Shown here piece after piece: positions 28,580 through 36,914 of a stretch of 64,000 bases of DNA. Origin of the DNA: Chitinophaga niabensis (GTDB taxonomy: Bacteria > Bacteroidota > Bacteroidia > Chitinophagales > Chitinophagaceae); NCBI RefSeq assembly GCF_039545795.1, contig NZ_CP154260.1, positions 3,353,001 through 3,417,000 of the forward strand. The letters run 5' to 3'. The notes under the pieces are model-generated. The model did not search any database. It was not told the DNA's origin and saw nothing but the letters and a program-made list of their open reading frames with translations. The translations under genes and the position numbers were made by a program. Numbering within the stretch: position 1 is the first letter of the stretch; every line of letters begins with the position of its first letter.

Positions 28580-29572
28580 TTATACTAAGGTTAAAGCATT
28601 TAAGTGCTTGTTGATAAAATCTATTTCTTCCGGTGCCAGTTTGATATCGATGGCCTTTGCATTCTGAACGGCCTGGCCTGCATCCCTTGCACCTACCAGT
28701 GCAACGGTGATACCGGGGCGCTCAATCGTCCAGCGGATCACTAACTGTGCCAGCGTGGCATTCTTTGTTTCCGCCAGCGGTTTGATCAATCCCAGGAATG
28801 CATTGATCCGCGCAATGTTATCCGGCTGATAGAATTTAGTGCCGGGGCGGTGATCTCCTTCTCCAAACTGATGACCAGGTTTGATCTTGCCGGTTAAGAT
28901 GCCGCGTTGTAAAGGGCTGTAGGCGAGTATACCTTTTTTATTTTCTATGCAATAAGGCACCAGCTCTTTTTCTACGGTACGCTCTACCATACTGAAAGGC
29001 ACCTGGTTGGAAGCGAGGGAAAGCACGCTCTCTGCCCGTTTCATCTGTTCCACATTGTAATTGCATACACCTGCAGCACGGATCTTTCCCTGCTCCTGCA
29101 AGCGTAATACCGCTTCAAATGTTTCTTCGATCGGTGTTGTTTCATCTGCCCAGTGGATCTGGTACAGATCGATATAGTCTGTACGAAGGCGGCGGAGACT
29201 GTCCTCACATTCTTTGATCACATTCTCTTTACCGGCATACTTATAGATATCGATGTCTTTGTTGCTGTTATCCTTACTTTTAAAGTAGAACTGCCCTTTG
29301 GTGCCTTCCCAGGTGAGCCCGAATTTGGTCAGGATCTGTACTTTATCCCTGGCGATGCCTTCCAATGCTTCTCCCACGATCTCTTCACTGGTACCCATAC
29401 CGTAGATAGGAGCCGTATCAATAGAAGTAACGCCCTGGTCGATAGAAGCCCTGATGGCTTCCCTGGCGTCCTTGCGTTCTGAGCCGCCCCACATCCATCC
29501 TCCAATAGCCCATGCGCCAAAAGTGATGGCGGAAACCTGGAGATCGCTTTGTCCGAGTTGTCTGTATTCCAT
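28580..29572 (-). CDS. Aldo/keto reductase
   Basis: 330-residue NAD(P)H-dependent reductase of the AKR (beta/alpha)8 family. The catalytic tetrad is Asp52, Tyr57, Lys83 and His140 (SIDTAPIYGMG; ILTKFG; LYQIHWAD). The cofactor-binding C-terminal segment is VALVGARDAGQAVQNAKAIDI. The substrate cannot be read from sequence. It sits between hmgA (15-bp gap) and hppD (29-bp gap), so it is expressed with tyrosine catabolism although it is not a standard enzyme of that route. Confidence 0.9.
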   Translation of the reverse strand: MEYRQLGQSDLQVSAITFGAWAIGGWMWGGSERKDAREAIRASIDQGVTSIDTAPIYGMGTSEEIVGEALEGIARDKVQILTKFGLTWEGTKGQFYFKSKDNSNKDIDIYKYAGKENVIKECEDSLRRLRTDYIDLYQIHWADETTPIEETFEAVLRLQEQGKIRAAGVCNYNVEQMKRAESVLSLASNQVPFSMVERTVEKELVPYCIENKKGILAYSPLQRGILTGKIKPGHQFGEGDHRPGTKFYQPDNIARINAFLGLIKPLAETKNATLAQLVIRWTIERPGITVALVGARDAGQAVQNAKAIDIKLAPEEIDFINKHLNALTLV

Positions 29573-29587
29573 GCTTAGATTTTTATT

Positions 29588-30745
29588 TTATTCTGCCCAG
29601 CTCATTACGTATTGCTGGTCTTCAATGCCGAGTGCTTCTTTTGTGATCTGTAAAGGATGAAAAGTATCTACCATTACCGCCAGTTCTTTTGTTTCCTTTG
29701 CGCCGATACTTTTTTCCACGGCACCAGGATGCGGGCCATGCGGGATACCTGCAGGGTGAAGGGTGATCATACCGCGGGTAACATGTTTACGGCTCATAAA
29801 ATCCCCGTCTACATAATACAATACTTCATCACTGTCTATATTGCTGTGATTATAAGGAGCCGGAACAGCCAGCGGATGATAATCAAATAAACGCGGGCAG
29901 AAGGAGCATACCACAAAGTTATTCCCTTCAAAGGTCTGATGCACCGGCGGCGGCTGATGCACGCGCCCTGTGATCGGTTCAAAATCGTGAATGGAAAAAG
30001 CATAAGGGTATTCACATCCATCCCATCCTACCACATCAAAAGGATGATGCCCGTAATGGATGGGATACATGATGCCTTTCTTTTTAATGAGGATGGTGAA
30101 ATCTCCTGCCTGATCTATTGTTTCCAGGTGTTGCGGCTGGCGGATATCCCGTTCGCAGAAAGGTGCGTTTTCCAGCAGCTGACCGTAGTGGCTGAGGTAA
30201 CGTTTGGGGAAACGGATAGGACTAAAAGATTCCACAATGAACAAACGGTTATCTGTATTGAAGAATTCCAGCTGATAGATAGTACCGCGTGGTATTACCA
30301 GATAATCCCCATATCCGAACTCCAGCATGCCATATTGGGAATGCAGGATACCGCTGCCTTCATGAACGAACAGCAGTTCATCCGCATCTGCATTTTTATA
30401 GAAGTAATCTTTGGTGCTGTGCTGTGGTGCAGCGAGTGAAATATGTACATCACTATTCACCAGTACCGGCTTGCGGCTTTTCAGGTAATCACTTTCCGGT
30501 TGTATGTTAAAGCCCTGGAAACTGCGGTGTTTCAGCATTTTCTCTTCCGCTACATGCGGCATCACACTGTAAGGCTCATCCACCTTTACAATCTCCGTTG
30601 GCGGGTGGCAATGATACAACAGGGAATAGTGGGAAGAAAAACCTTCCGTGGAAAAAAGCTGCTCGGAATACAATTTGCCATCCGGTTTACGGAACTGTGT
30701 ATGCCGCTTATGCGGGATCTGCCCAAGCTTGTGGTACTGTGGCAT
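29588..30745 (-). CDS. hmgA: Homogentisate 1,2-dioxygenase
   Basis: 385-residue cupin-type Fe(II) ring-cleaving dioxygenase; opens homogentisate to maleylacetoacetate. The iron site is seen as His300 and Glu307 (NHSNIDSDEVLYYVDGDF) and a His in HPAGIPHGPHPGA (330-342). Other family signatures are GDYLVIPRGTIYQ and HHPFDVVGWDGCEYPYAF. It is shorter than the mammalian enzyme, as is common for bacterial forms. The start at 30745 (MPQYHKLGQI) fits; the open frame reaches 30796. First gene of the operon. The next enzymes, maleylacetoacetate isomerase and fumarylacetoacetase, are not in the window. Confidence 0.95.
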   Translation of the reverse strand: MPQYHKLGQIPHKRHTQFRKPDGKLYSEQLFSTEGFSSHYSLLYHCHPPTEIVKVDEPYSVMPHVAEEKMLKHRSFQGFNIQPESDYLKSRKPVLVNSDVHISLAAPQHSTKDYFYKNADADELLFVHEGSGILHSQYGMLEFGYGDYLVIPRGTIYQLEFFNTDNRLFIVESFSPIRFPKRYLSHYGQLLENAPFCERDIRQPQHLETIDQAGDFTILIKKKGIMYPIHYGHHPFDVVGWDGCEYPYAFSIHDFEPITGRVHQPPPVHQTFEGNNFVVCSFCPRLFDYHPLAVPAPYNHSNIDSDEVLYYVDGDFMSRKHVTRGMITLHPAGIPHGPHPGAVEKSIGAKETKELAVMVDTFHPLQITKEALGIEDQQYVMSWAE

Positions 30746-30854
30746 AATGGGTTTAATTAGCGTATTAACGATAAAGCCGGAACATCGGCAATACATTAAT
30801 AACAGATTGAATTAAAAAAAGATGGAAAAAGAGAAGAGATTATAAGGACGAATC

Positions 30855-30873
30855 CATGGCAAGAGTAGCCATG
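30855..30873. promoter_or_regulatory. Inverted repeat upstream of hmgA
   Basis: CATGGC-N7-GCCATG, a perfect 6-bp inverted repeat, 110-128 bp upstream of hmgA in the 617-bp gap shared with the thr operon. Possible operator for the tyrosine-degradation operon. Position and symmetry are the only evidence. The remaining 30746-30998 shows no other gene or element I can support. Confidence 0.35.
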
Positions 30874-30998
30874 AGATAGCAGTAACTGCTTTGTGTACTA
30901 TATGATAGCATTGAATGCATGAGGCCTTAAAATTACAGTTATTTTTTATAAAACAAGGAAAAGTTTTAATTGGGCATCAGCGTAGCTTTAAAAGCCAA

Positions 30999-31027
30999 TT
31001 TGTCACAATATTGTCTGAATATATTTA
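30999..31027 (+). promoter_or_regulatory. Candidate distal promoter of the thr region
   Basis: TTTG (30999-31002), 17-bp spacer, TATATTTA (31020-31027; 7 of 8 to TAnnTTTG). The start would be near 31033, about 30 nt before a 14-codon ORF and 330 nt before thrA. It may be a second promoter of the thr operon. Confidence 0.45.
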
Positions 31028-31064
31028 CATTCCCATCAGTACAATTACCATAAAACACTCCATC

Positions 31065-31109
31065 ATGGCTCATAAAGAGAAGAATCCCTCCTTTTTAGAT
31101 ATTTTCTAA
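31065..31109 (+). CDS. Possible 14-codon peptide upstream of the thr leader
   Basis: ATG to TAA, encoding MAHKEKNPSFLDIF, about 30 nt downstream of a good promoter match. It contains no Thr or Ile, so it is not itself a threonine sensor. It may be a small regulatory or chance ORF; there is no family evidence. Confidence 0.2.
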   Translation: MAHKEKNPSFLDIF

Positions 31110-31123
31110 ATCTGATACAACCA

Positions 31124-31155
31124 TTTGCATTTTCGGTTTAAATGCCACACCTTTG
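31124..31155 (+). promoter_or_regulatory. Probable thr operon promoter
   Basis: TTTG (31124-31127), 20-bp spacer, CACCTTTG (31148-31155; matches the ATTTG-type -7 box except the first T). A start near 31161 would place the leader-peptide start codon about 20 nt into the transcript. Confidence 0.5.
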
Positions 31156-31179
31156 TAATGCAAAAGTCATAAAATAATA

Positions 31180-31275
31180 GTGTATTTATTCTCCTCACAT
31201 ATTATCCGTATCGCGCCACTCTCTTCGAGCGTGTACGGCACTATTATTACAACAACAACCACAACAACCCCATAG
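31180..31275 (+). CDS. Threonine-rich leader peptide of the thr operon
   Basis: A 31-codon frame from GTG (31180) to TAG (31273-31275), ending GTIITTTTTTTP. It has seven Thr codons in a row (31249-31269, ACA ACA ACA ACC ACA ACA ACC), another Thr and five Ile. This mirrors the thrL leader of enterobacteria, which is also rich in Thr and Ile and controls thrABC by ribosome stalling. The start codon is uncertain: GTG at 31231 would give a 14-residue peptide with the same end. It lies 87 nt before the thrA ATG, directly before hairpins that could act as an attenuator. Confidence 0.75.
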   Translation: MYLFSSHIIRIAPLSSSVYGTIITTTTTTTP

Positions 31276-31340
31276 GGGGTTAATTATTACATATCGTCCA
31301 TCGACCATTTAATGGTACACCCAGGCAGGGATGCCCTATT
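31266..31340 (+). promoter_or_regulatory. Attenuator region of thrABC
   Basis: Three short hairpins follow the Thr codons: AACCCC/GGGGTT (31266-31281, containing the leader stop), ACCA/TGGT (31304-31316), and GGCA-GGGA-TGCC or AGGG-ATG-CCCT (31324-31337), followed by ATTTCTATT. GTGTAC in the leader (31231-31236) is complementary to GTACAC (31315-31320), a possible competing pair. A ribosome stalled at the Thr run would cover the first hairpin. No folding energy was computed. Confidence 0.5.
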
Positions 31341-31362
31341 TCTATTCATCAATATACTTTTC

Positions 31363-33804
31363 ATGCAAGTTTTAAAATTCGGAGGTACTTCCGTTGGAAG
31401 CACCCAGGCAATAGAGCAGGTTTGCAGCATTGTAGCTGCGTATAAGCGTAAGGGTAATATGGCGATTGTTGTTTCGGCGATGAGCGGTATAACGGATAAG
31501 CTTATTCAATGTGGCCAGCTGGCCGGTCAGGGGCAGGAACAATACAAAACCCTCCTGCAGGAAATTGAAGCCAAACACCTGGACACCATCCGTGGCTTAT
31601 TCCCTATCACGGTACAAAGCGGCCTGCTTAGCCAGGTGAAGAAACAGCTCAATCAACTGGAATCTTTATGTGACGGTATCTTCCAGGTAGAAGAGCTCAG
31701 TAAACGCTCTTTGGATAAGATCATGAGTTTTGGAGAACTCCTCTCCTCCTGGCTCGTAGCAGAAAAACTCAAACACTCCGGGCTTTCCGCAACCTGGAAA
31801 GACAGTCGTGAACTGATTGCCACAGATGCGCAGTTCGGTCATGCGCTCGTTGATTTTGAGATCACCGATCACCAGATCACCAGTTATTTCCAGCATCAGC
31901 AATCTGAATACGTGGTATTGCCGGGATTCATTTCCGCTACTATCGATAAGGAAACCACTACCCTTGGGCGTGGTGGCTCCGACTACACCGCTGCTATTGT
32001 AGCCGCAGCCATGGATGCCAATGTACTGGAGATCTGGACAGATGTAAGCGGGATGATGACAGCCGATCCGCGCCTCGTGCCGCAAGCCATTGCCATTCCC
32101 CGCATCTCTTATGAGGAAGCCATGGAGCTGTCTCACTTCGGCGCCAAAGTGATCTACCCGCCCACCATTCAACCCGTAATGAACCGCCGCATTCCTATCT
32201 GGATCAAAAACACTTTCGCTCCAGATGATTACGGCACACTGATACAGGATAACGGCGAAAAAACCTTCCCGGTCACCGGCATCTCCGGCATCCAGAAGAT
32301 TGCATTGCTCACTCTTGAAGGCAGCGGCATGGTAGGAATTCCCGGGTTCTCCAAAAGGCTCTTCGATGCCTTACTTAGAGAAAAGGTGAACGTGATCCTG
32401 ATCACCCAAAGCTCATCGGAACACTCTATTACCGTGGGCATACACGAAAGTGATATGCTCAAAGCCAAGGCAGTGGTAGACAGTGAATTTGCACAGGAGA
32501 TACACGACAAACGCATAGAGCCGCTGATCGTGGAAAAAGACCTTTGCATTGTGGCGGTAGTAGGTGATAATATGAAGAACCACCACGGCATGAGTGGAAA
32601 ATTCTTCGGCGCACTGGGCCGTAACGCCATTAACGTGCGGGCCATTGCACAAGGTTCCACCGAAAAGAACATCTCCGCTGTGATCAATAAAAGCGATGTA
32701 AGGAAAGCCTTGAATGTGATGCACGAAGCCTTCTTTGAATCAGAAGCCAAACAGCTGAACGTTTTTGTGGCAGGCACAGGCAATGTAGGCGGTAAATTAT
32801 TAGAGCAGTTGCAATTACAACAGCAATACCTGCTGGATGAGCTTGGCCTGCAGGTAAGGATCATCGCCATTTCCAACAGCCGGAAAATGCGCTTCTCTGA
32901 AAGCGGGCTCAACCTGCAGCAGTGGAAAGAAGAACTGGCTACCGGCGATAATATGGATCTCGCTCAATTTGCACAGAAGGTACAGGCCATGAACCTGCGC
33001 AACAGTGTTTTTGTGGATAATACCGCCAGCGATGAGGTAGCAGGGTTATACGCTACCTTCCTGCAGCATGGCATTTCCGTTGTAACCTGCAACAAGATAG
33101 CCTGCTCTGCTGACTACGCTAATTACAAAGGTCTGAAAGACCTTGCCCGTAAGTTCAATGCTTCCTTCCTGTTTGAAACAAATGTAGGAGCCGGCTTACC
33201 GGTGATCAATACCCTGAATGATATGGTGCGCAGCGGGGACAAGATACAAACCATACAGGCGGTGCTCAGCGGAAGCCTGAACTTCATCTTCAATCATTTT
33301 GTGAATGGCGCCAACTTCCGCGAGGTAGTAAAAGCCGCACAGGATGAAGGCTATACCGAACCGGATCCGCGGATAGACCTGAGTGGTAAAGATGTGATGC
33401 GCAAGATCCTGATCCTGGCCAGGGAAAGTGGTGCTGTATTGGAAATGGAAGATATCAAAAATAATTCCTTCCTTCCGGATGCCTGCCTGAATGCCAAAGA
33501 CGTGCCTGCATTCTACGAACAACTGGATGTACACGCCCCTCATTTCCAGCAGCTTTTACAGGCAGCGGCAGATAAAGGAGAACGTTTGAAGTTTGTGGCG
33601 CAATACAATAACGGGCTTGCCTCTGTAGGCCTGCAATCCATCGGCCCGGCACATCCTTTATATCACCTGGAAGGGAAAGACAACATTGTATTGTTCACCA
33701 CTAACCGTTATTCCGCACAACCACTGATCGTAAAAGGCGCCGGTGCAGGGGCAGATGTAACCGCCTCCGGCATATTTGCAGACATTATCAGAACCGTTAG
33801 ATAA
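31363..33804 (+). CDS. thrA: Bifunctional aspartokinase / homoserine dehydrogenase
   Basis: 813 residues from MQVLKFGGTSVGS. The aspartokinase domain (about 1-290; KFGGTS, GRGGSDYTAAIVAAAM, FGAKVIYPPTIQP) is followed by ACT regulatory domains (about 310-455; ITQSSSEHSITVGI, NAINVRAIAQGSTEKNISAVI). The homoserine dehydrogenase domain (about 465-813) opens with VAGTGNVGGKLLEQL and contains the catalytic segment AAQDEGYTEPDPRIDLSGKDVMRKILILAR. It catalyses the first and third steps from aspartate to threonine; feedback control by threonine is usual for this fusion. The start at 31363 excludes 17 upstream non-family codons. Followed after 7 bp by thrB. Confidence 0.97.
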   Translation: MQVLKFGGTSVGSTQAIEQVCSIVAAYKRKGNMAIVVSAMSGITDKLIQCGQLAGQGQEQYKTLLQEIEAKHLDTIRGLFPITVQSGLLSQVKKQLNQLESLCDGIFQVEELSKRSLDKIMSFGELLSSWLVAEKLKHSGLSATWKDSRELIATDAQFGHALVDFEITDHQITSYFQHQQSEYVVLPGFISATIDKETTTLGRGGSDYTAAIVAAAMDANVLEIWTDVSGMMTADPRLVPQAIAIPRISYEEAMELSHFGAKVIYPPTIQPVMNRRIPIWIKNTFAPDDYGTLIQDNGEKTFPVTGISGIQKIALLTLEGSGMVGIPGFSKRLFDALLREKVNVILITQSSSEHSITVGIHESDMLKAKAVVDSEFAQEIHDKRIEPLIVEKDLCIVAVVGDNMKNHHGMSGKFFGALGRNAINVRAIAQGSTEKNISAVINKSDVRKALNVMHEAFFESEAKQLNVFVAGTGNVGGKLLEQLQLQQQYLLDELGLQVRIIAISNSRKMRFSESGLNLQQWKEELATGDNMDLAQFAQKVQAMNLRNSVFVDNTASDEVAGLYATFLQHGISVVTCNKIACSADYANYKGLKDLARKFNASFLFETNVGAGLPVINTLNDMVRSGDKIQTIQAVLSGSLNFIFNHFVNGANFREVVKAAQDEGYTEPDPRIDLSGKDVMRKILILARESGAVLEMEDIKNNSFLPDACLNAKDVPAFYEQLDVHAPHFQQLLQAAADKGERLKFVAQYNNGLASVGLQSIGPAHPLYHLEGKDNIVLFTTNRYSAQPLIVKGAGAGADVTASGIFADIIRTVR

Positions 33805-33811
33805 ATATTTT

Positions 33812-34750
33812 ATGAGCAAGCAAAATTTACAATCCGTTAAGGTATTTTCTCCGGCCACAGTAGCCAATGTGGCCTGCGGTTTTGATGTAATAGGTCTCGC
33901 ACTGGACGCCCCGGGTGATGAAATGGAACTGCGGATCAGCGCTACGCCCGGCGTAAAGATCACCGCTATTGAAGGCGCAAAACTTCCGTTGGAAGCAACG
34001 CAGAACGTAGCCGGCGTGGCTTTGATAGCGATGTTGCAGGAATACGGCCAGCCTGACCTGGGTATTGAAGTAAGCATCAAAAAAAATATACAACCCGGTA
34101 GCGGCATAGGCTCCAGCGCAGCCAGCGCTGCAGGAGCCGTAGTGGGCGCCAATAAATTACTGAATGATCACTTCTCCCCGGAAGCCCTGGTGCGCTTTGC
34201 CATGGAAGGCGAACGGCTGGCCTCCGGCACTCCGCATGCGGATAATGTGGCACCTGCCATCATCGGCGGCTTTACACTGGTAAGGAGTTACCAGCCCCTG
34301 GATATCGTGCGCCTGCATACACCGGATGATCTCTGGGTTACCGTTATTCATCCGCAGATAGAAGTAAAAACATCAGATGCACGGGAGATCCTCAAACAAA
34401 AGATCCTCTTAAAAGATGCGATCCGCCAATGGGGTAATGTAGGCGCATTAGTAGCAGGCCTTTACCAGGAAGATTATAACCTGATCAGCCGCTCGCTTGA
34501 AGATGTGATTGTTGAGCCTATCCGCTCCATCCTCATCCCTGCATTCCATGACCTGAAGATCCGCTGTAAAGAAGCCGGCGCATTAGGCGGTGGTATTTCC
34601 GGCAGCGGCCCTTCGGTGTTCATGCTGAGCAAAGGAGAAAGTAATGCCCGTTCCGTAGCGGATATGATGGAAAAGATCTACGCCCCCCTGGGTGTGGATT
34701 ACAAAATTTATGTTTCCCGGATCAGCACTTCCGGCGTAAGAGTAATTTAA
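33812..34750 (+). CDS. thrB: Homoserine kinase
   Basis: 312-residue GHMP kinase that makes O-phosphohomoserine. The ATP-binding loop PGSGIGSSAAS is at 95-105. N-terminal VFSPATVANVACGFDVIGLAL and C-terminal EAGALGGGISGSGPSVFML are family signatures. The start at 33812 is 7 bp after the thrA stop; a frame from 33776 would overlap thrA and is not family sequence. Second gene of thrABC. Confidence 0.96.
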   Translation: MSKQNLQSVKVFSPATVANVACGFDVIGLALDAPGDEMELRISATPGVKITAIEGAKLPLEATQNVAGVALIAMLQEYGQPDLGIEVSIKKNIQPGSGIGSSAASAAGAVVGANKLLNDHFSPEALVRFAMEGERLASGTPHADNVAPAIIGGFTLVRSYQPLDIVRLHTPDDLWVTVIHPQIEVKTSDAREILKQKILLKDAIRQWGNVGALVAGLYQEDYNLISRSLEDVIVEPIRSILIPAFHDLKIRCKEAGALGGGISGSGPSVFMLSKGESNARSVADMMEKIYAPLGVDYKIYVSRISTSGVRVI

Positions 34751-34756
34751 AATATT

Positions 34757-36052
34757 ATGCAATACTATAGTTTACAGAATCACCAGCACCGTGTTTCATT
34801 CCGGGAAGCAGTTATACAGGGACTTGCTCCTGACAAAGGATTGTATTTCCCTGCGGAGATACCTAAACTGGAAAAAGATTTCATAGAGCGGCTGGAAGAA
34901 TATGATCCGCTCTATATTGCACGCAAGGTGATCCAGCCTTTTGTGGGCGAGGATATCCCCGATAATTATTTAAAACAGATCATCCGCGATACCGTCACCT
35001 TCCCATTCCCTTTAAGGGAAGTGGAAGAAAACGTATATGCACTGGAGTTGTTCCATGGCCCTACGCTGGCCTTTAAAGATGTGGGCGCTAAGTTCATGGC
35101 GGGTTGCCTGGGTTATTTCCGCCGCGGAGATGATAAACCTGTTACCGTATTGGTAGCTACTTCAGGTGATACCGGCGGTGCGGTAGCCAACGGATTCTAT
35201 AATGTTCCCGGTGTTCAGGTGGTGATCCTCTACCCTTCCGGCAAAGTAAGTGAACTGCAGGAAAAACAACTCACCACACTCGGCGGCAATATCAGTGCCT
35301 TAGAGATCAATGGCTCCTTCGATGATTGCCAGCGGATGGTAAAAACCGCTTTCCTGGACCAGGAACTGCAGGCACGCCGGCAGCTGACTTCCGCCAACTC
35401 TATCAATGTAGCACGCTGGCTACCCCAGATGTTCTATTACTTTATGGCTTACCGTAAAGTGAAACAATGGCGTAAAGATGCTGTTGTATCTGTTCCCAGC
35501 GGAAACTTCGGTAACATCTGTGCGGGCATGATGGCTGCAGCAATGGGCCTGCCTATCCTTCACTTCATTGCATCCACAAATGTAAACGATACCGTTCCCC
35601 GCTATCTCAAAAGCGGTACTTACGAACCACTGGCACCTGTTCCTACTATCTCCAACGCGATGGATGTAACAGACCCCAGTAACTTTGTGCGTATCCTGCA
35701 ACTATTTGCGCAGAACGAAAGAGGCCTGAAAGCCAGTCTCACCGCCTATCGTTTCACAGATGAAGAAACCGTTGCGGCGATGGAAGAAGTATGCAGCAAA
35801 CACCAGTATCTCATGGACCCTCACGGGGCGGTAGGCTACCTGGGATTGAAAAAATATATGCAGTCGCATCCCGGCCATACCGGCATCTTCCTGGAAACAG
35901 CTCATCCGGTGAAATTTGCGAACACCATGCCGGAGGATCTGCAAAAAGAAATAGACACGCCCGAGCGCGTTATGCAGCTCTTCGATAAACAAAAAGTATC
36001 CGTAAAAATGGACGCAGATTATGAGCAGATGAAGGCATGGTTAATGCAATAA
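34757..36052 (+). CDS. thrC: Threonine synthase
   Basis: 431-residue PLP enzyme converting O-phosphohomoserine to threonine. The PLP-binding lysine is Lys107 in GPTLAFKDVGAKF. The phosphate-binding loop SGDTGGAVANGF follows. LTSANSINVARWLPQMFYYF and VPSGNFGNICAGMMA are typical of the class I bacterial form. It starts 6 bp after thrB, completing the operon. Confidence 0.97.
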   Translation: MQYYSLQNHQHRVSFREAVIQGLAPDKGLYFPAEIPKLEKDFIERLEEYDPLYIARKVIQPFVGEDIPDNYLKQIIRDTVTFPFPLREVEENVYALELFHGPTLAFKDVGAKFMAGCLGYFRRGDDKPVTVLVATSGDTGGAVANGFYNVPGVQVVILYPSGKVSELQEKQLTTLGGNISALEINGSFDDCQRMVKTAFLDQELQARRQLTSANSINVARWLPQMFYYFMAYRKVKQWRKDAVVSVPSGNFGNICAGMMAAAMGLPILHFIASTNVNDTVPRYLKSGTYEPLAPVPTISNAMDVTDPSNFVRILQLFAQNERGLKASLTAYRFTDEETVAAMEEVCSKHQYLMDPHGAVGYLGLKKYMQSHPGHTGIFLETAHPVKFANTMPEDLQKEIDTPERVMQLFDKQKVSVKMDADYEQMKAWLMQ

Positions 36053-36071
36053 AATCGCTTATGTTTGAGCC

Positions 36072-36887
36072 ATGAAGTTTTTACGTTTATTTTCTATGCT
36101 GATCATTTTTGCTGCCTGCCAGCCAACCGGGCAGGAGCAAAAAACAGCGGTGATCACAGACTCCCTATCCATCGCTATTGCCAACATGCGGACAGACCTG
36201 CAGGTAAACCCAACGAATGCAGAATTACGCAACACACTGGCCAATGCACTGATCGAAAACAACCAGCTGGAAGCGGCAGACAGCCAGGCGATTATCCTTG
36301 CAAAGGATACACAGCACCTGGATAAAGCTTACTACATTAAAGCCCTGATCGCATTCAATAAAAAAGATGATACGGCCACACTTGCCTACCTGGCAAAAGT
36401 GATCGCACTCAAAGGTAAGAACAGTGAATATGAAGCCGTGATGATGGCCGGCGATCTCCTGTTAGACCAGCATGCTCCGGATAAAGCCATTAACTATTAT
36501 GCACTGGCCTGGGAAATAGATTCCACGCAGGCGGAACCTGTTTACGGCACGGCAGTATGTAATGAGCAAATGGGGAATGAAAAGCAGGCAAAGCTGCGGT
36601 ATATGAAAACAGTTGAATTGAATCCGGCATACAGCCCTGCTTATATTGGTCTGGGAAATATGATGGCAAAGCAGCGTAACTGGCAGGAAGCCTGGCGCTA
36701 CTACAACCTGGCAGCAAAGGCAGACCCTACAGTTGCCCTTAACTTTTACAGCCGTGGCAGAGCCTTCCTGATGCTGGGTAATAAACCAGCAGGCGTGGAT
36801 GACCTTACCAAGGCACTGTCTTTCAAAAAAGACTACCCGGAAGCAAGGGCCCTGCTCGATTCCGCATTAGCCAACAATTTTAAGTAG
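36072..36887 (+). CDS. TPR-repeat lipoprotein
   Basis: 271 residues. A signal peptide with lipobox FAAC (Cys16) predicts lipid anchoring. The rest is a helical solenoid with about five to six tetratricopeptide-like repeats (for example ELRNTLANALIENNQLEAADSQAIILAKD; SPAYIGLGNMMAKQRNWQEAWRYYNLAAKADP). Such proteins act as scaffolds; the partner is unknown. It lies 19 bp after thrC and 27 bp before rpe, so it is probably co-transcribed although unrelated to threonine synthesis. Confidence 0.85.
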   Translation: MKFLRLFSMLIIFAACQPTGQEQKTAVITDSLSIAIANMRTDLQVNPTNAELRNTLANALIENNQLEAADSQAIILAKDTQHLDKAYYIKALIAFNKKDDTATLAYLAKVIALKGKNSEYEAVMMAGDLLLDQHAPDKAINYYALAWEIDSTQAEPVYGTAVCNEQMGNEKQAKLRYMKTVELNPAYSPAYIGLGNMMAKQRNWQEAWRYYNLAAKADPTVALNFYSRGRAFLMLGNKPAGVDDLTKALSFKKDYPEARALLDSALANNFK

Positions 36888-36914
36888 GTTTGTACATCTC
36901 AAAATCATCAGCCC

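Noticed and set aside
31312..31362. Upstream extension of thrA to 31312
   Set aside because: The extra 17 residues are not aspartokinase sequence and cover the attenuator; MQVLKFGGTS at 31363 is the family start.
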